64,000 nt of DNA from JALYGY01 sp963800975 (GTDB taxonomy: Bacteria > Actinomycetota > Rubrobacteria > Rubrobacterales > Rubrobacteraceae), in NCBI GenBank assembly GCA_963800975.1, contig CAWDDB010000008.1, positions 558,001 to 622,000 of the forward strand, read 5' to 3'. Below the pieces are notes generated by a model that was given only the letters and a program-made list of their open reading frames with translations, was not told where the DNA came from and made no database searches. Positions 15,148-23,800 of the stretch are shown here, piece by piece. Both the position numbers and the translations under genes were made by a program. Position 1 is the first letter of the stretch. Every line of letters begins with the position of its first letter.

Positions 15148-16083
15148 CTAGTGCGGGACGAGTTTGACCCCATACTCAAGTCGGCGGGCAAACTCCGTGT
15201 ATCCTGCCCGCCGGAACGCCTGCGACATGGGGGCGTTTTGCGTGTCGGTGTCGGCGCGGATGACGGTCGCTCCCGCGGCGACCAGCACTGCGGTCCCGCG
15301 GGCGAGCAGATCGTCCACGTAGCCGCGTCCGCGCTGCTCGGGCACGACGCCGATGTAGTTGATGACGGGCGTGGTCGGGTTCTTGGCCGGCATCACGAGG
15401 CCGACGAGGTCCCCCGAAAGGGTATAGGCTAGCTGGCACCAGGCCTGGTCGTGCTCCAGTTGCAGCTCCAACTCGAAGAACTGGCGCGCCGCCTCGCGAA
15501 CCCCCAGCTCCTCCCGCTCGGCCGAGATTTCGCGGTCCAGCGTGTCCTCCGAGACGCGTGCGATGGCATCGACGAACGCCGCCTCGCCAACCTCGTCGAG
15601 CGTTCGGAACTCGAGCCGCCGCGTCTCGGCTGGCACGGCGACGCCGCGGCGCCACTCGAAGCGGCTCGTCTCGCGGCTCAAGGCGAAACCGCAGCGCTCC
15701 AGTAGTCCCACTCGCCTCTCCGGTGAGCCTTGCCACTGCGGCCACATCGGCGGCGAGTCGATGACGTGCCCGACCTCGTCGGCCCCGAGGGACCGCGCCT
15801 CTTCGAGGACGGTCCGCAGGAGCGTAACGCCGGCGTCAAGATCTCCCCAATCTACGTCGAGGAGCACCAGGTCGAGTGGCTTCTCCATGCCGGGGAGCGT
15901 CCAAAGGGCAACGCGCCCGGAGGGGCGCTCCGTCTCTTCGACGATGTAGCACCACTCCGGGCGCATCGACCCGGCGGCGAACATCTTCTGCGCGTAGTCC
16001 GCTATGTCTTCGTTGTGGTCGGGATCTCCTGCGGCCTCGACGAAACGTTCGATCTCGTGCGCAAGGATGGTTCGGGCGTGCAT
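15148..16083 (-). CDS. GNAT-family N-acetyltransferase
   Basis: Acetyl-CoA-dependent transferase of 311 aa. The C-terminal GNAT domain is clear: VINYIGVVPEQRGRGYVDDLL carries the acetyl-CoA-binding R/Q-x-x-G-x-G/A motif, followed by the helix and NAPMSQAFRRAGYTE. The N-terminal half (ELAEARSLGADEVG-like region, ERRVGLLERCGFALSR) looks like a second, degenerate GNAT fold. The substrate is unknown. ATG at 16083 has AGCAGGAGGACC upstream. It is divergent from the histidine ammonia-lyase gene with about 200 bp between. Confidence 0.85.
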   Translation of the reverse strand: MHARTILAHEIERFVEAAGDPDHNEDIADYAQKMFAAGSMRPEWCYIVEETERPSGRVALWTLPGMEKPLDLVLLDVDWGDLDAGVTLLRTVLEEARSLGADEVGHVIDSPPMWPQWQGSPERRVGLLERCGFALSRETSRFEWRRGVAVPAETRRLEFRTLDEVGEAAFVDAIARVSEDTLDREISAEREELGVREAARQFFELELQLEHDQAWCQLAYTLSGDLVGLVMPAKNPTTPVINYIGVVPEQRGRGYVDDLLARGTAVLVAAGATVIRADTDTQNAPMSQAFRRAGYTEFARRLEYGVKLVPH

Positions 16084-16286
16084 CGTGGTCCTCCTGCTGG
16101 GTGGCGTGGCAAACGGTATCTGGAGAGAAAACAGGGCACAGATTGAAGACGCACCGGCCACCCGAGGGCGACCGCGAAAGTATAGGTTAACCGCGCGCGT
16201 CGCGCGCGGGTGGTTCGATGGTCGAATGCTACCTCGCCGCCGTTACACCGCAAAAGCTAGAATACGGTTCAGACGGGGGTGAGAGC

Positions 16287-17816
16287 GTGGGCAACGGGTC
16301 AACGAGCGTGGACCGTCTGGGCCTCGGATCGGTGGTCGACGTGGCGCGGCGCGGGGCTCCGGTGGCGCTGGGCGACGAGGCCAGGCGGCGCATCCAGGCT
16401 TCCAGGCGCCACGTCGAGGAGATCATCGGGGACGAGCGGGCGGTCTACGGGGTCACGACCGGCTTCGGAGCGCTCGCGACCACCCACATCCCCACGCCCG
16501 AGCGGCGTGAGCTGCAGCACTCCCTATTGCGCAGCCACGCGGCCGGGACGGGAGATTTCGTGGAGCCCGAGGTCGTCCGGGCTATGATGGCGATCCGGGC
16601 GAACACCCTGGCCATGGGCTACTCGGGCGTCACCGTCGGGCTGGTGGAGGCGCTGGTGGCAATGCTCAATGCAGGCGTTACCCCGGCCGTACCCGAGCAC
16701 GGCTCGCTCGGCGCCAGCGGGGATCTCGCCCCCCTCGCACACATCGGGCTTTGCCTCACCGGGGAAGGCTGGGTGCTCGAAGGCAACGAGCCGGTGCCGG
16801 CCGGACCAGCCCTCCAGGAGGCGGGCTTGTCACCCGTGCGGTTGCAGACCAAGGAGGGCCTCTCGCTCATCAACGGCACCGACGGGATGCTGGGGATGTT
16901 GATCCTGGCGCTGGAGGACCTCGGGGTTTTGCTCGAGACCGCCGACGTCACGACCGCGATGTCCGTCGAGGCGCTGCTCGGCACGGACCGCGCCTTCCGG
17001 GAGGAGCTGCACGCGGTCAGGCCGCACCCGGGGCAGGTTGCGAGCGCCCGCAACCTGCACAGGCTCCTCGCGGGCTCTCCGATGGTGGCCTCGCACCGGG
17101 ACTCGCCCCACCTGGTGCAGGACGCCTACTCGGTGCGGTGCGCGCCGCAGGTCTACGGGGCGGCGCGCGATACGCGGGAGTTCGCCCGCGGCGTCGCCGA
17201 GCGGGAGCTCCGGTCCACGACGGACAACCCGGTGGTGCTCCCGGACGGGAGGGTCGAGAGCACCGGCAACTTCCACGGCGAGCCGCTCGCGCTCGCGCTG
17301 GACTATCTTGCCATCGCCGCCTCGGAGGTCGGCGCGATAACCGAGCGGCGCATAGACCGGCTGCTCGATCCCACGCGCTCGCAGGGGTTGCCGCCCTTCC
17401 TGAGCGCGCGAGCGGGGACCAACTCGGGGTTCATGATCCCGCATTACACCGCGGCGTCGCTCGCGGAGGAGAACCGCAGGCTCGCGGTCCCGGCCAGCGT
17501 CGGATCGTTGCCAGCCTCGGGGATGCAGGAGGACCACAACTCCCTGGGCTGGAGCGCGGGCCGCAAGCTGCGCAAGGTGCTCGAAAACGTCGCCCGCATA
17601 CTCGCGATCGAGTCGCTCTGCGCGGCCCAGGCCCTCGAGCTTCGCGCCCCGCTGCGACCTGGTCCGGCCACGGCCGCGGTTTTGCGGCGCATCAGGCGCG
17701 AGGTGCCTTTCGTTGCAGAAGATAGGTTCCTGGCCCCGGACCTGCTGTCCGCGGAGGAGCTGGTGCGTAACGGCGAGCTAGTGCGGGCGGCGGGCGAGAG
17801 TGCCGGGCGAGCATAG
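16287..17816 (+). CDS. hutH: Histidine ammonia-lyase
   Basis: Enzyme of 509 aa, the normal length for the family, that converts L-histidine to trans-urocanate and ammonia. The MIO prosthetic group forms from Ala-Ser-Gly in GSLGASGDLAPLAH. The selectivity-loop sequence LLRSHAAG has Ser-His, as in histidine lyases, rather than the residues of tyrosine or phenylalanine lyases. YGVTTGFG and the GTNSGFMIPHYTAAS segment also match. GTG at 16287 follows GGGGGTGAGAG. No hutU, hutI or hutG lies nearby, so the rest of the pathway must be elsewhere or absent. A rhodanese gene follows after 58 bp. Confidence 0.93.
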   Translation: MGNGSTSVDRLGLGSVVDVARRGAPVALGDEARRRIQASRRHVEEIIGDERAVYGVTTGFGALATTHIPTPERRELQHSLLRSHAAGTGDFVEPEVVRAMMAIRANTLAMGYSGVTVGLVEALVAMLNAGVTPAVPEHGSLGASGDLAPLAHIGLCLTGEGWVLEGNEPVPAGPALQEAGLSPVRLQTKEGLSLINGTDGMLGMLILALEDLGVLLETADVTTAMSVEALLGTDRAFREELHAVRPHPGQVASARNLHRLLAGSPMVASHRDSPHLVQDAYSVRCAPQVYGAARDTREFARGVAERELRSTTDNPVVLPDGRVESTGNFHGEPLALALDYLAIAASEVGAITERRIDRLLDPTRSQGLPPFLSARAGTNSGFMIPHYTAASLAEENRRLAVPASVGSLPASGMQEDHNSLGWSAGRKLRKVLENVARILAIESLCAAQALELRAPLRPGPATAAVLRRIRREVPFVAEDRFLAPDLLSAEELVRNGELVRAAGESAGRA

Positions 17817-17874
17817 CCGCGTCGGGATCGTGGGTTACACTGCTGGAACGCCCGAAAAGGTGGAGGGAGCAACG

Positions 17875-18234
17875 GTGGTACGCACGATCTCGCGCGAGGA
17901 CCTCAAAGGGAAGTTGGACCGGGGGGAGGATACCGTCCTGGTCGACGTGCTCGCGGAGATGTACTACCGCCACTCGCACCTGCCGGGCGCGATCAACGTC
18001 CCCGTGGACGAGATAGGGGATCGGGCGCCCGACCTGCTTCCCGACAAGGACGCCGAGATCGTCGTCTACTGCATGGACCCTCCCTGCGAGGCCTCGGAAG
18101 AGGCGGCCATCAAACTGGCCAAGCTGGGATACGAGAACGTGTCGGACTACGTCGGGGGCAAGAAGGACTGGATCGGGGCCGGTCTCCCGGCCGAGGGCAG
18201 GTATTACGAGCGTCGAAAGGAGAGGAAGGGATGA
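17875..18234 (+). CDS. Rhodanese-like sulfurtransferase domain protein
   Basis: Single rhodanese domain of 119 aa. VLVDVLAEMYYRHSHLPGAINVPVDEI is typical of the fold's N-terminal half. The active-site loop is YCMDPPCEASEEAA, where the first Cys is the likely persulfide carrier, with a second Cys five residues later. Such proteins move sulfane sulfur or detoxify cyanide or sulfide in the cytoplasm. GTG at 17875 follows GGAGGGAGC at a good distance. It overlaps the next gene by 4 bp (ATGA), so the two are surely co-transcribed. Confidence 0.88.
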   Translation: MVRTISREDLKGKLDRGEDTVLVDVLAEMYYRHSHLPGAINVPVDEIGDRAPDLLPDKDAEIVVYCMDPPCEASEEAAIKLAKLGYENVSDYVGGKKDWIGAGLPAEGRYYERRKERKG

Positions 18235-18641
18235 CGGAACGCGCCGCCCGAATACCGGATGGATTCGAGGATCTACTGCAGATCACGACCGTGGCTCACG
18301 TCGCGACGATCGGGCCCGACGGCGAGCCGCAGAACAACCCGGTGTGGTTCGACTGGGACGGGGAGTACGTCAAGTTCAGCCAGACAAAGAAGCGCCAGAA
18401 GCTGCGCAACCTCGAGCGTGATCCCCACATCGCCTTCTCGATCGTGGACCCAGACAACCATCTCAGGTACCTGGAGGTCAGGGGCGTCGTCGAGCGCGTC
18501 GAGGAGGATCCGGACCTCGAGTTCATAAACGCGATGTCCAAGAAGTACATCGACACCTACCCTCACCCCAACCACCGTCCCGGCGACGAGCGGGTTGTGG
18601 TCTTCGTGCGGCCGCAGCACACAACCCAGAAGGACGGCTAG
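18231..18641 (+). CDS. PPOX-class flavin/F420-dependent oxidoreductase
   Basis: A 136-aa split-barrel protein of the pyridoxamine 5'-phosphate oxidase-like class. TTVAHVATIGPDGEPQNNPVWFDWDG followed by TKKRQKLRNLERDPHIAFSIVDPDN is the standard N-terminal pattern; actinobacterial members often use F420 or FMN to reduce small organic molecules. The substrate and cofactor choice cannot be set from sequence alone. It overlaps the rhodanese gene by four bases and is followed after 5 bp by an ABC exporter, giving a compact operon. Confidence 0.85.
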   Translation: MTERAARIPDGFEDLLQITTVAHVATIGPDGEPQNNPVWFDWDGEYVKFSQTKKRQKLRNLERDPHIAFSIVDPDNHLRYLEVRGVVERVEEDPDLEFINAMSKKYIDTYPHPNHRPGDERVVVFVRPQHTTQKDG

Positions 18642-18646
18642 CGGTC

Positions 18647-20464
18647 TTGGAGCGGCGCGGCGGCGGCACGCCCGAGAAGTCCCCCGCCGACACGGCGGGC
18701 TTCGCTGGCGGCCTCGCCGCCGTCCGCCGCGCGCTCCTTTACCTGCGTTCGTACAAGCGGGAGGCCGGCCTGGCGTTCGCGGCGCTGCTGCTGGCCTCGG
18801 CGGCGAGCCTCGCGGCGCCGCAGTTGATCGCCTACGCCATCGACGACGGCATCGCCCCTAGAAGGCTCAACGTCATCCTGCTGGCAGTAGGCGGCCTCGC
18901 GACGGCGGCGCTGGTGCGCGGGCTCTTCACGTTCTTGCAGGGGTACCTGGCGGAGCGGGCGTCGCAGGGGGTCGCCTTCGACCTGCGCAACGACCTGTTC
19001 GCGAGGATCGAACGCCTGGGGTTCGCCTACTACGACCGCGTCGAGACCGGGCAGCTCGTCACGCGCCTGACCAGCGACGTGGAGCAGATCCGAACCTTCG
19101 CCGGGAGCGGAGTCGTGCAGATGGCCGCCGCGGTCGTGATGCTCTTCGGCACGGCGACGTTGCTGCTCATCATCGACTGGCGGCTCGCTCTCGTGGCCAT
19201 GGCCGTGGTGCCGGTCATCTTCGTCCTGCTGTTCAGCTTCGTGCGCAAGATCGGGCCGCTGTTCCGGGCCGTGCAGCAGACCCTCGGTCGGCTCAACTCG
19301 GTGCTGCAGGAAGACCTGGCGGGGATACGCGTGATCCGGACCTTCGTGCGCGAGGACTACGAGACGTCCCGCTACGGCTCGGTAAACGACGAGCTGCTCG
19401 GCAAGAACCTCGAGACGGTGCGCACCTTCTCGAACAACTTCCCCTTCATCTTCCTGCTCTCCAACATCGGAACCCTCCTGATCGTGCTCTTCGGCGGCCT
19501 GCAGGTGATCGGGGGCCGGCTCTCGATCGGGGAGCTCGTGGCCTTCAACACCTACCTCGGTTTCCTGCTCTTCCCGATCCTCACGATCGGCTTTCTTGCC
19601 GCGAGCATCTCGCGGGCCGGGGCCTCGTCCCTGCGCGTCTTCGAGGTCCTTGACGCCCCTCTCGAGGTCGAGGACGCCCCCGACGCCGTTCCCCTACCCC
19701 CCATCCACTGCCGCGTCGAGTTCGACGACGTCCGCTTTCGTTACCCCGGGGACGAGCGGGAGATCCTGCGCGGCGTGAGCTTCGTGGCGGAACCAGGGCA
19801 GACGGTCGCGATCCTAGGCACCACGGGATCCGGCAAGTCCACGCTCGTCAACCTGGTACCGCGCTTCTACGACGTAAGCGCAGGCAGCCTGCGCCTCGAC
19901 GGCCACGACGTGCGGGACGTCACGCTGGCAAGCCTGAGGGGTCAGATCGGGGTGGTCATGCAGTCCTCGCTGCTCTTCTCCGGCACCGTGCGGGACAACA
20001 TCGCCTACGGCAAGCCGAGCGCGAGCCAGGAAGAGGTCGAGGCCGCGGCCAGGGCCGCGCAGGCGCACGAGTTTGTGGAAGCCATGGGGCAGGGGTACGA
20101 CACCGTGGTCGGCGAGCGGGGCGTCGGGCTATCGGGCGGCCAGCGCCAGCGCATCGCGATAGCGCGGGCGCTGCTCATCGACCCCAGGCTCCTGATCCTG
20201 GACGACAGCACGTCCGCGGTCGACGCCGAGACCGAGGCGGCAATCCAGTCAGCCCTCGACCGCATGATGCGCGACCGCCGAACCACCGTGTTCGTCATCG
20301 CCCAGCGGATAAGCACCGTGCGGGACGCTGACCTGATCCTGATCCTCGACGAAGGCGAGATAGCCGCCCGCGGCACCCACGAAGAACTCCTGCAAGACAG
20401 CGAGCTATACAACGAGATCCTCGGATCGCAGTTGATCCGGGAGGAGGAGCCGGCCGGTGCCTGA
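18647..20464 (+). CDS. ABC transporter, fused permease and ATPase (half-exporter)
   Basis: Half-exporter of 605 aa with a type I six-helix domain (about 30-335) and an ATPase domain (about 355-595). ATPase marks: Walker A GTTGSGKST, Q-loop VMQSSLLF, signature LSGGQRQR, Walker B LLILDDSTS. The Asp-Asp-Ser in place of Asp-Glu at the end of Walker B replaces the usual catalytic glutamate, typical of the degenerate half of heterodimeric exporters. The full-catalytic partner is probably the second exporter at 21017. TTG at 18647 follows AGGACGG. A DUF2255 gene lies between the halves. Confidence 0.9.
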   Translation: MERRGGGTPEKSPADTAGFAGGLAAVRRALLYLRSYKREAGLAFAALLLASAASLAAPQLIAYAIDDGIAPRRLNVILLAVGGLATAALVRGLFTFLQGYLAERASQGVAFDLRNDLFARIERLGFAYYDRVETGQLVTRLTSDVEQIRTFAGSGVVQMAAAVVMLFGTATLLLIIDWRLALVAMAVVPVIFVLLFSFVRKIGPLFRAVQQTLGRLNSVLQEDLAGIRVIRTFVREDYETSRYGSVNDELLGKNLETVRTFSNNFPFIFLLSNIGTLLIVLFGGLQVIGGRLSIGELVAFNTYLGFLLFPILTIGFLAASISRAGASSLRVFEVLDAPLEVEDAPDAVPLPPIHCRVEFDDVRFRYPGDEREILRGVSFVAEPGQTVAILGTTGSGKSTLVNLVPRFYDVSAGSLRLDGHDVRDVTLASLRGQIGVVMQSSLLFSGTVRDNIAYGKPSASQEEVEAAARAAQAHEFVEAMGQGYDTVVGERGVGLSGGQRQRIAIARALLIDPRLLILDDSTSAVDAETEAAIQSALDRMMRDRRTTVFVIAQRISTVRDADLILILDEGEIAARGTHEELLQDSELYNEILGSQLIREEEPAGA

Positions 20465-20494
20465 CCGGGACGGAGACCGAGAAGGGAGAGCAGT

Positions 20495-20875
20495 GTGAAC
20501 GCTTCGTTCGATGCCGAGACGCTACGCCTGCTGGACGAGACCGGGGAGGTCGATATCGAGACTCGCCGGGACGAAGACGCCCACGCGCACCGCACGATCA
20601 TCTGGGTGGTTACCCTGGACGGCGAGGTTTACGTGCGCTCCGTGCGCGGCGAGAACGGCCGATGGTACAGGGAAGCCTCCGCGTATCCGAACGCCGTGCT
20701 GCACGCCGGAGACGTGCGCGTCCCGGTCCGCGCCGTCTCGGCCGCCGACCCGGAGACAGTGGAGAAGGTGAGCGAGGCCTACCGGAGCAAGTACGGACGC
20801 AGGTCGCCGGGTTCGACCGAGTCGATGGTACGCGCCGAGGTGCTGTCCACCACCCTGCGGCTGGAGCCCGCCTGA
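20495..20875 (+). CDS. DUF2255 family protein
   Basis: Small 126-aa protein. IWVVTLDGEVYVRSVRGENGRWYREA is the signature strand region of DUF2255, related to split-barrel flavin-binding proteins, followed by GDVRVPVRAV. No catalytic residue can be assigned, and members have no established function. GTG at 20495 is preceded by GAAGGGAGAGC. It is sandwiched between two ABC half-exporters on the same strand, 30 bp after the first, so it is probably part of the same transcript. Confidence 0.8.
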   Translation: MNASFDAETLRLLDETGEVDIETRRDEDAHAHRTIIWVVTLDGEVYVRSVRGENGRWYREASAYPNAVLHAGDVRVPVRAVSAADPETVEKVSEAYRSKYGRRSPGSTESMVRAEVLSTTLRLEPA

Positions 20876-21016
20876 AGGAGACCATCGGAATCCGCGATCC
20901 CTCGTCAAACCCGCTCGCACTGATGCAGCCAGGCTGGACGCATGTCGATGTCCTCGCGACGTGGCCAGCTCTGCCCCGGCACCCGGCTGGTAGCGGTCGT
21001 GCGTAGCATAGAGTCC

Positions 21017-22795
21017 ATGGCCAGCACGCCCCGGGAGCGTGCCGAGGACAGGGGCACGACGGCACGCCGGCTGCTTGGCGAGCTGGGGCCCTACAGGCGG
21101 TCCCTGGCCCTCGCCCTCGTTCTGGTAGCAATAGGAGCGCTCTCGCAGGCCGGAGGGCCATGGCTGATCGGGCGGGCCATAGACCAGAACATCCTGGGAG
21201 GCGACCACGCAGGGCTTATTCGGACCATGCTCCTGCTGTTCGTCGTCTACGTCGCGGGAACGATCGCCACGCGCGGCCAGATCCGGCAGGTCGGTTCCGT
21301 TGGGCAGAACATCCTCGCCTCGCTGCGGGAGCGGATCTTCGGGCGGCTGCTGCGTCTGCCGCTAGGATACTTCGACCGCCGACCGGTAGGCGGCCTGATG
21401 AGCCGGGTAACCAACGACGTGGACACGCTGAACCAGCTGCTCTCGCAAGGCTTCACCCAGCTCCTGGGATCGTTCTTCAGCCTCATCGGGATCGTGGTTG
21501 CCATGCTCTTCCTCGACTGGCGGCTGGCGCTTGTGTGCTTCACGATCATTCCCGTCATGCTCCTCACCAACGTGGTTTTCGCTCGCAGGGCGAGGAGGGC
21601 CTTCCGGACGACGCGCGAGACGGTCGGAGACGTGACGGCCGGCCTGCAGGAGGAGATCGTGGGCATCCGCGAGGCGCAGGCCTTTAACCGCACGGAGGAG
21701 AATATCGAGCGCTTTCGCGAGCGCAACGCGGCGAACCGCGCGGCGAACCTGCAGGCCGTCGCCATAACCTCGGCCTTCGCCCCTACGATAGACGTGCTTT
21801 CCACGCTCGCCACGACGGTTGTCATAGGCTTTGGCGGTTACCTGGTCGTCCAGAACGCCCTGACGATCGGCGTGCTAACGGCGTTCCTGATCTACGTCCA
21901 GCAGTTTTTCCGCCCGATCCAGCTGGCATCCCAGGTCTACACCCAGGCGCAGGCGGCCCTGGCCGGCGCCGAGCGCATCTACGGCATCCTGGACGAGGAG
22001 CCCGAACCCCCCGACCCTCCCGGCACCCCCGATCTCGGCAGCGTCGAAGGCGACATCAAGTTCGACGACGTCACCTTCTCCTACGAGCCGGGCAGGCCGG
22101 TCCTGCACAACGTGAGCCTGGAGATCGAACCGGGCCGAACCCTGGCGCTCGTCGGGCCGACGGGAGCGGGCAAGACCACGATAGCCAACCTTATCCCCCG
22201 CTTCTACGACGTCTCCTCCGGGGCGGTGAGCATCGACGGCCGCGACGTGCGCAGCGTCGGTCGCGAAGACCTGAGGCGCCACATCGCGACCGTCTTGCAG
22301 GAGCCGTTCCTGTTCTCGGGCTCGATCGCGGAGAACATCGGCTACGGGCGCATCGACGCCTCGCGCGCGGAGATCGAGTCGGCCGCCCGCGCCGTGAGCG
22401 CGCACGGCTTTATCTCCGCCATGCCAGACGGCTACGACACGATCATCGGCGCCGGGGGCGGCACCTTGAGCCAGGGCCAGCGCCAGCTCGTCTCCTTCGC
22501 CCGAGCGGTGCTCGCCGACCCGCGTATCCTGATCCTGGACGAAGCCACGAGCAACATAGACACCCGCACGGAGGCCCTGATCCAGGAGGCGCTTGCGACC
22601 CTCATGCGGGGCCGAACGAGCGTCGTGATCGCCCACCGCCTCAGCACGATCCGGAACGCCGACCAGATCCTGGTGATCGAGAGCGGCGAGATTGCGGAGC
22701 GCGGCACCCACGCCTCGCTGCTTGCCGCGGGAGGGCTCTACGCCGACCTCCACAGGCGCCAGTTCCGCGAGCCCGCTGCGACCGCCGGTGGCTGA
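21017..22795 (+). CDS. ABC transporter, fused permease and ATPase (half-exporter)
   Basis: Half-exporter of about 592 aa with a six-helix domain followed by an ATPase domain. Walker A is GPTGAGKTT, Q-loop VLQEPFLF, signature LSQGQRQL, Walker B ILILDEATSNIDTRT and H-loop IAHRLST. The catalytic glutamate is intact, unlike in the exporter at 18647, so the two likely form a heterodimer with one active site. The start is uncertain: ATG at 21017 matches the family's N-terminal length but has no clear ribosome site, and an in-frame start at 20942 is possible. The exported substrate is unknown. Confidence 0.88.
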   Translation: MASTPRERAEDRGTTARRLLGELGPYRRSLALALVLVAIGALSQAGGPWLIGRAIDQNILGGDHAGLIRTMLLLFVVYVAGTIATRGQIRQVGSVGQNILASLRERIFGRLLRLPLGYFDRRPVGGLMSRVTNDVDTLNQLLSQGFTQLLGSFFSLIGIVVAMLFLDWRLALVCFTIIPVMLLTNVVFARRARRAFRTTRETVGDVTAGLQEEIVGIREAQAFNRTEENIERFRERNAANRAANLQAVAITSAFAPTIDVLSTLATTVVIGFGGYLVVQNALTIGVLTAFLIYVQQFFRPIQLASQVYTQAQAALAGAERIYGILDEEPEPPDPPGTPDLGSVEGDIKFDDVTFSYEPGRPVLHNVSLEIEPGRTLALVGPTGAGKTTIANLIPRFYDVSSGAVSIDGRDVRSVGREDLRRHIATVLQEPFLFSGSIAENIGYGRIDASRAEIESAARAVSAHGFISAMPDGYDTIIGAGGGTLSQGQRQLVSFARAVLADPRILILDEATSNIDTRTEALIQEALATLMRGRTSVVIAHRLSTIRNADQILVIESGEIAERGTHASLLAAGGLYADLHRRQFREPAATAGG

Positions 22796-22861
22796 GGGAC
22801 CCGTACCGATTACTTCGCTGGTAGTATCTTGACGGTCGTGCATTCGTGAGAGGAGTCCGAG

Positions 22862-23749
22862 ATGAGCTTGTTTCCGACGAAGATCTTGCTGGCCACCGAC
22901 GGCTCCGAGGACGCCGCCCAGGCCATCGAAGCGGCCATCGACCTTGCGAACGGGACGGAGTCCGAGCTGCACGTGATCCACGTCTGGCATGACGTTCCCG
23001 GTCCCTACCGCCACGCTTACGTAAAGAGGGAGCTTCATCGCCAGGGTCAGGAGGTCCTGGACGAGCAGGTCCGTAAGATAGAGGAAGCCGGAGGCACCGT
23101 CGCGCAGGCGCACCTGGAAGGCGGGCGGACCTCGAACGAGATCATCGAGCTCAGCGAGAAGCTCGAAGTCGGGCTACTCGTCGTGGGAAGCAGGGGCCTT
23201 GGCACCGTCCGACGCATCCTCATGGGCAGCCACTCCGAGGAGATCGTGCACCATTCCCACGTCCCCGTGCTGGTGGTGCGTCGCGGCGACAGCGCGTGGC
23301 CACCGGACCGCGTGATCGTCGGAGAAGACTTCTCGGACGATGCCCGCAAGGCTGGTGACCTGGCCGCCGTCATCGCCGCGCTGCATGGCGCAGAGATGCT
23401 CCTGATCTACGCTCATCCCGACCTCCCGGAGATCCCGCCGAGCGAGACGAGGGACGCGGCCGTAAAGGAGCTCGGAGACATTCGAAGCCGCGACGAAGAG
23501 AGCCTGGAGGCGCGGGCAGGCGAGCTGGAGGAGACACTGGGCAGGCGCCCCACAACCATGGTCTCGGACGACTACCCGGCCGCCGTCATCCTCGAAGCGG
23601 CTAGCGAAGCGCAGAAGCCAACCCTCATCGCCGTCGGGAGCCGCGGGCTCGCGGGGATCTCGCGCACCCGCCTGGGGAGCGTCTCTACGAAGGTCGTCAC
23701 CGCCGCCCCTGGCCCGGTCCTCGTGGTCCCTCACATCGACGAATCGTAG
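22862..23749 (+). CDS. Universal stress protein with two UspA domains
   Basis: Tandem UspA protein of 295 aa. Domain 1 (about 1-142) starts KILLATDGSEDAAQA and ends with the ATP-binding VVGSRGLGTVRRILMGSHSEEIVHHSHVPVLVV, the G-2x-G-9x-G-S/T pattern. Domain 2 (about 150-290) has the looser VIVGEDFSDDARKA and AVGSRGLAGISRTRLGSVSTKVV. Such proteins bind ATP and accumulate under starvation or oxidative stress in the cytoplasm. ATG at 22862 follows GAGAGGAG. The stop codon lies inside a 28-bp perfect palindrome that probably ends transcription. Confidence 0.93.
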   Translation: MSLFPTKILLATDGSEDAAQAIEAAIDLANGTESELHVIHVWHDVPGPYRHAYVKRELHRQGQEVLDEQVRKIEEAGGTVAQAHLEGGRTSNEIIELSEKLEVGLLVVGSRGLGTVRRILMGSHSEEIVHHSHVPVLVVRRGDSAWPPDRVIVGEDFSDDARKAGDLAAVIAALHGAEMLLIYAHPDLPEIPPSETRDAAVKELGDIRSRDEESLEARAGELEETLGRRPTTMVSDDYPAAVILEAASEAQKPTLIAVGSRGLAGISRTRLGSVSTKVVTAAPGPVLVVPHIDES

Positions 23750-23773
23750 GGGCCGTTCGCGAACGGCCCCTAC
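23746..23773. terminator. 28-bp perfect palindrome, probable bidirectional terminator
   Basis: Arms GTAGGGGCCGTTCG and CGAACGGCCCCTAC join with no spacer. The right arm is repeated at 23775-23788. The palindrome lies between two convergent genes and contains the universal stress protein stop codon. Confidence 0.6.
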
Positions 23774-23800
23774 ACGAACGGCCCCTACGAGTCGCCTGCG

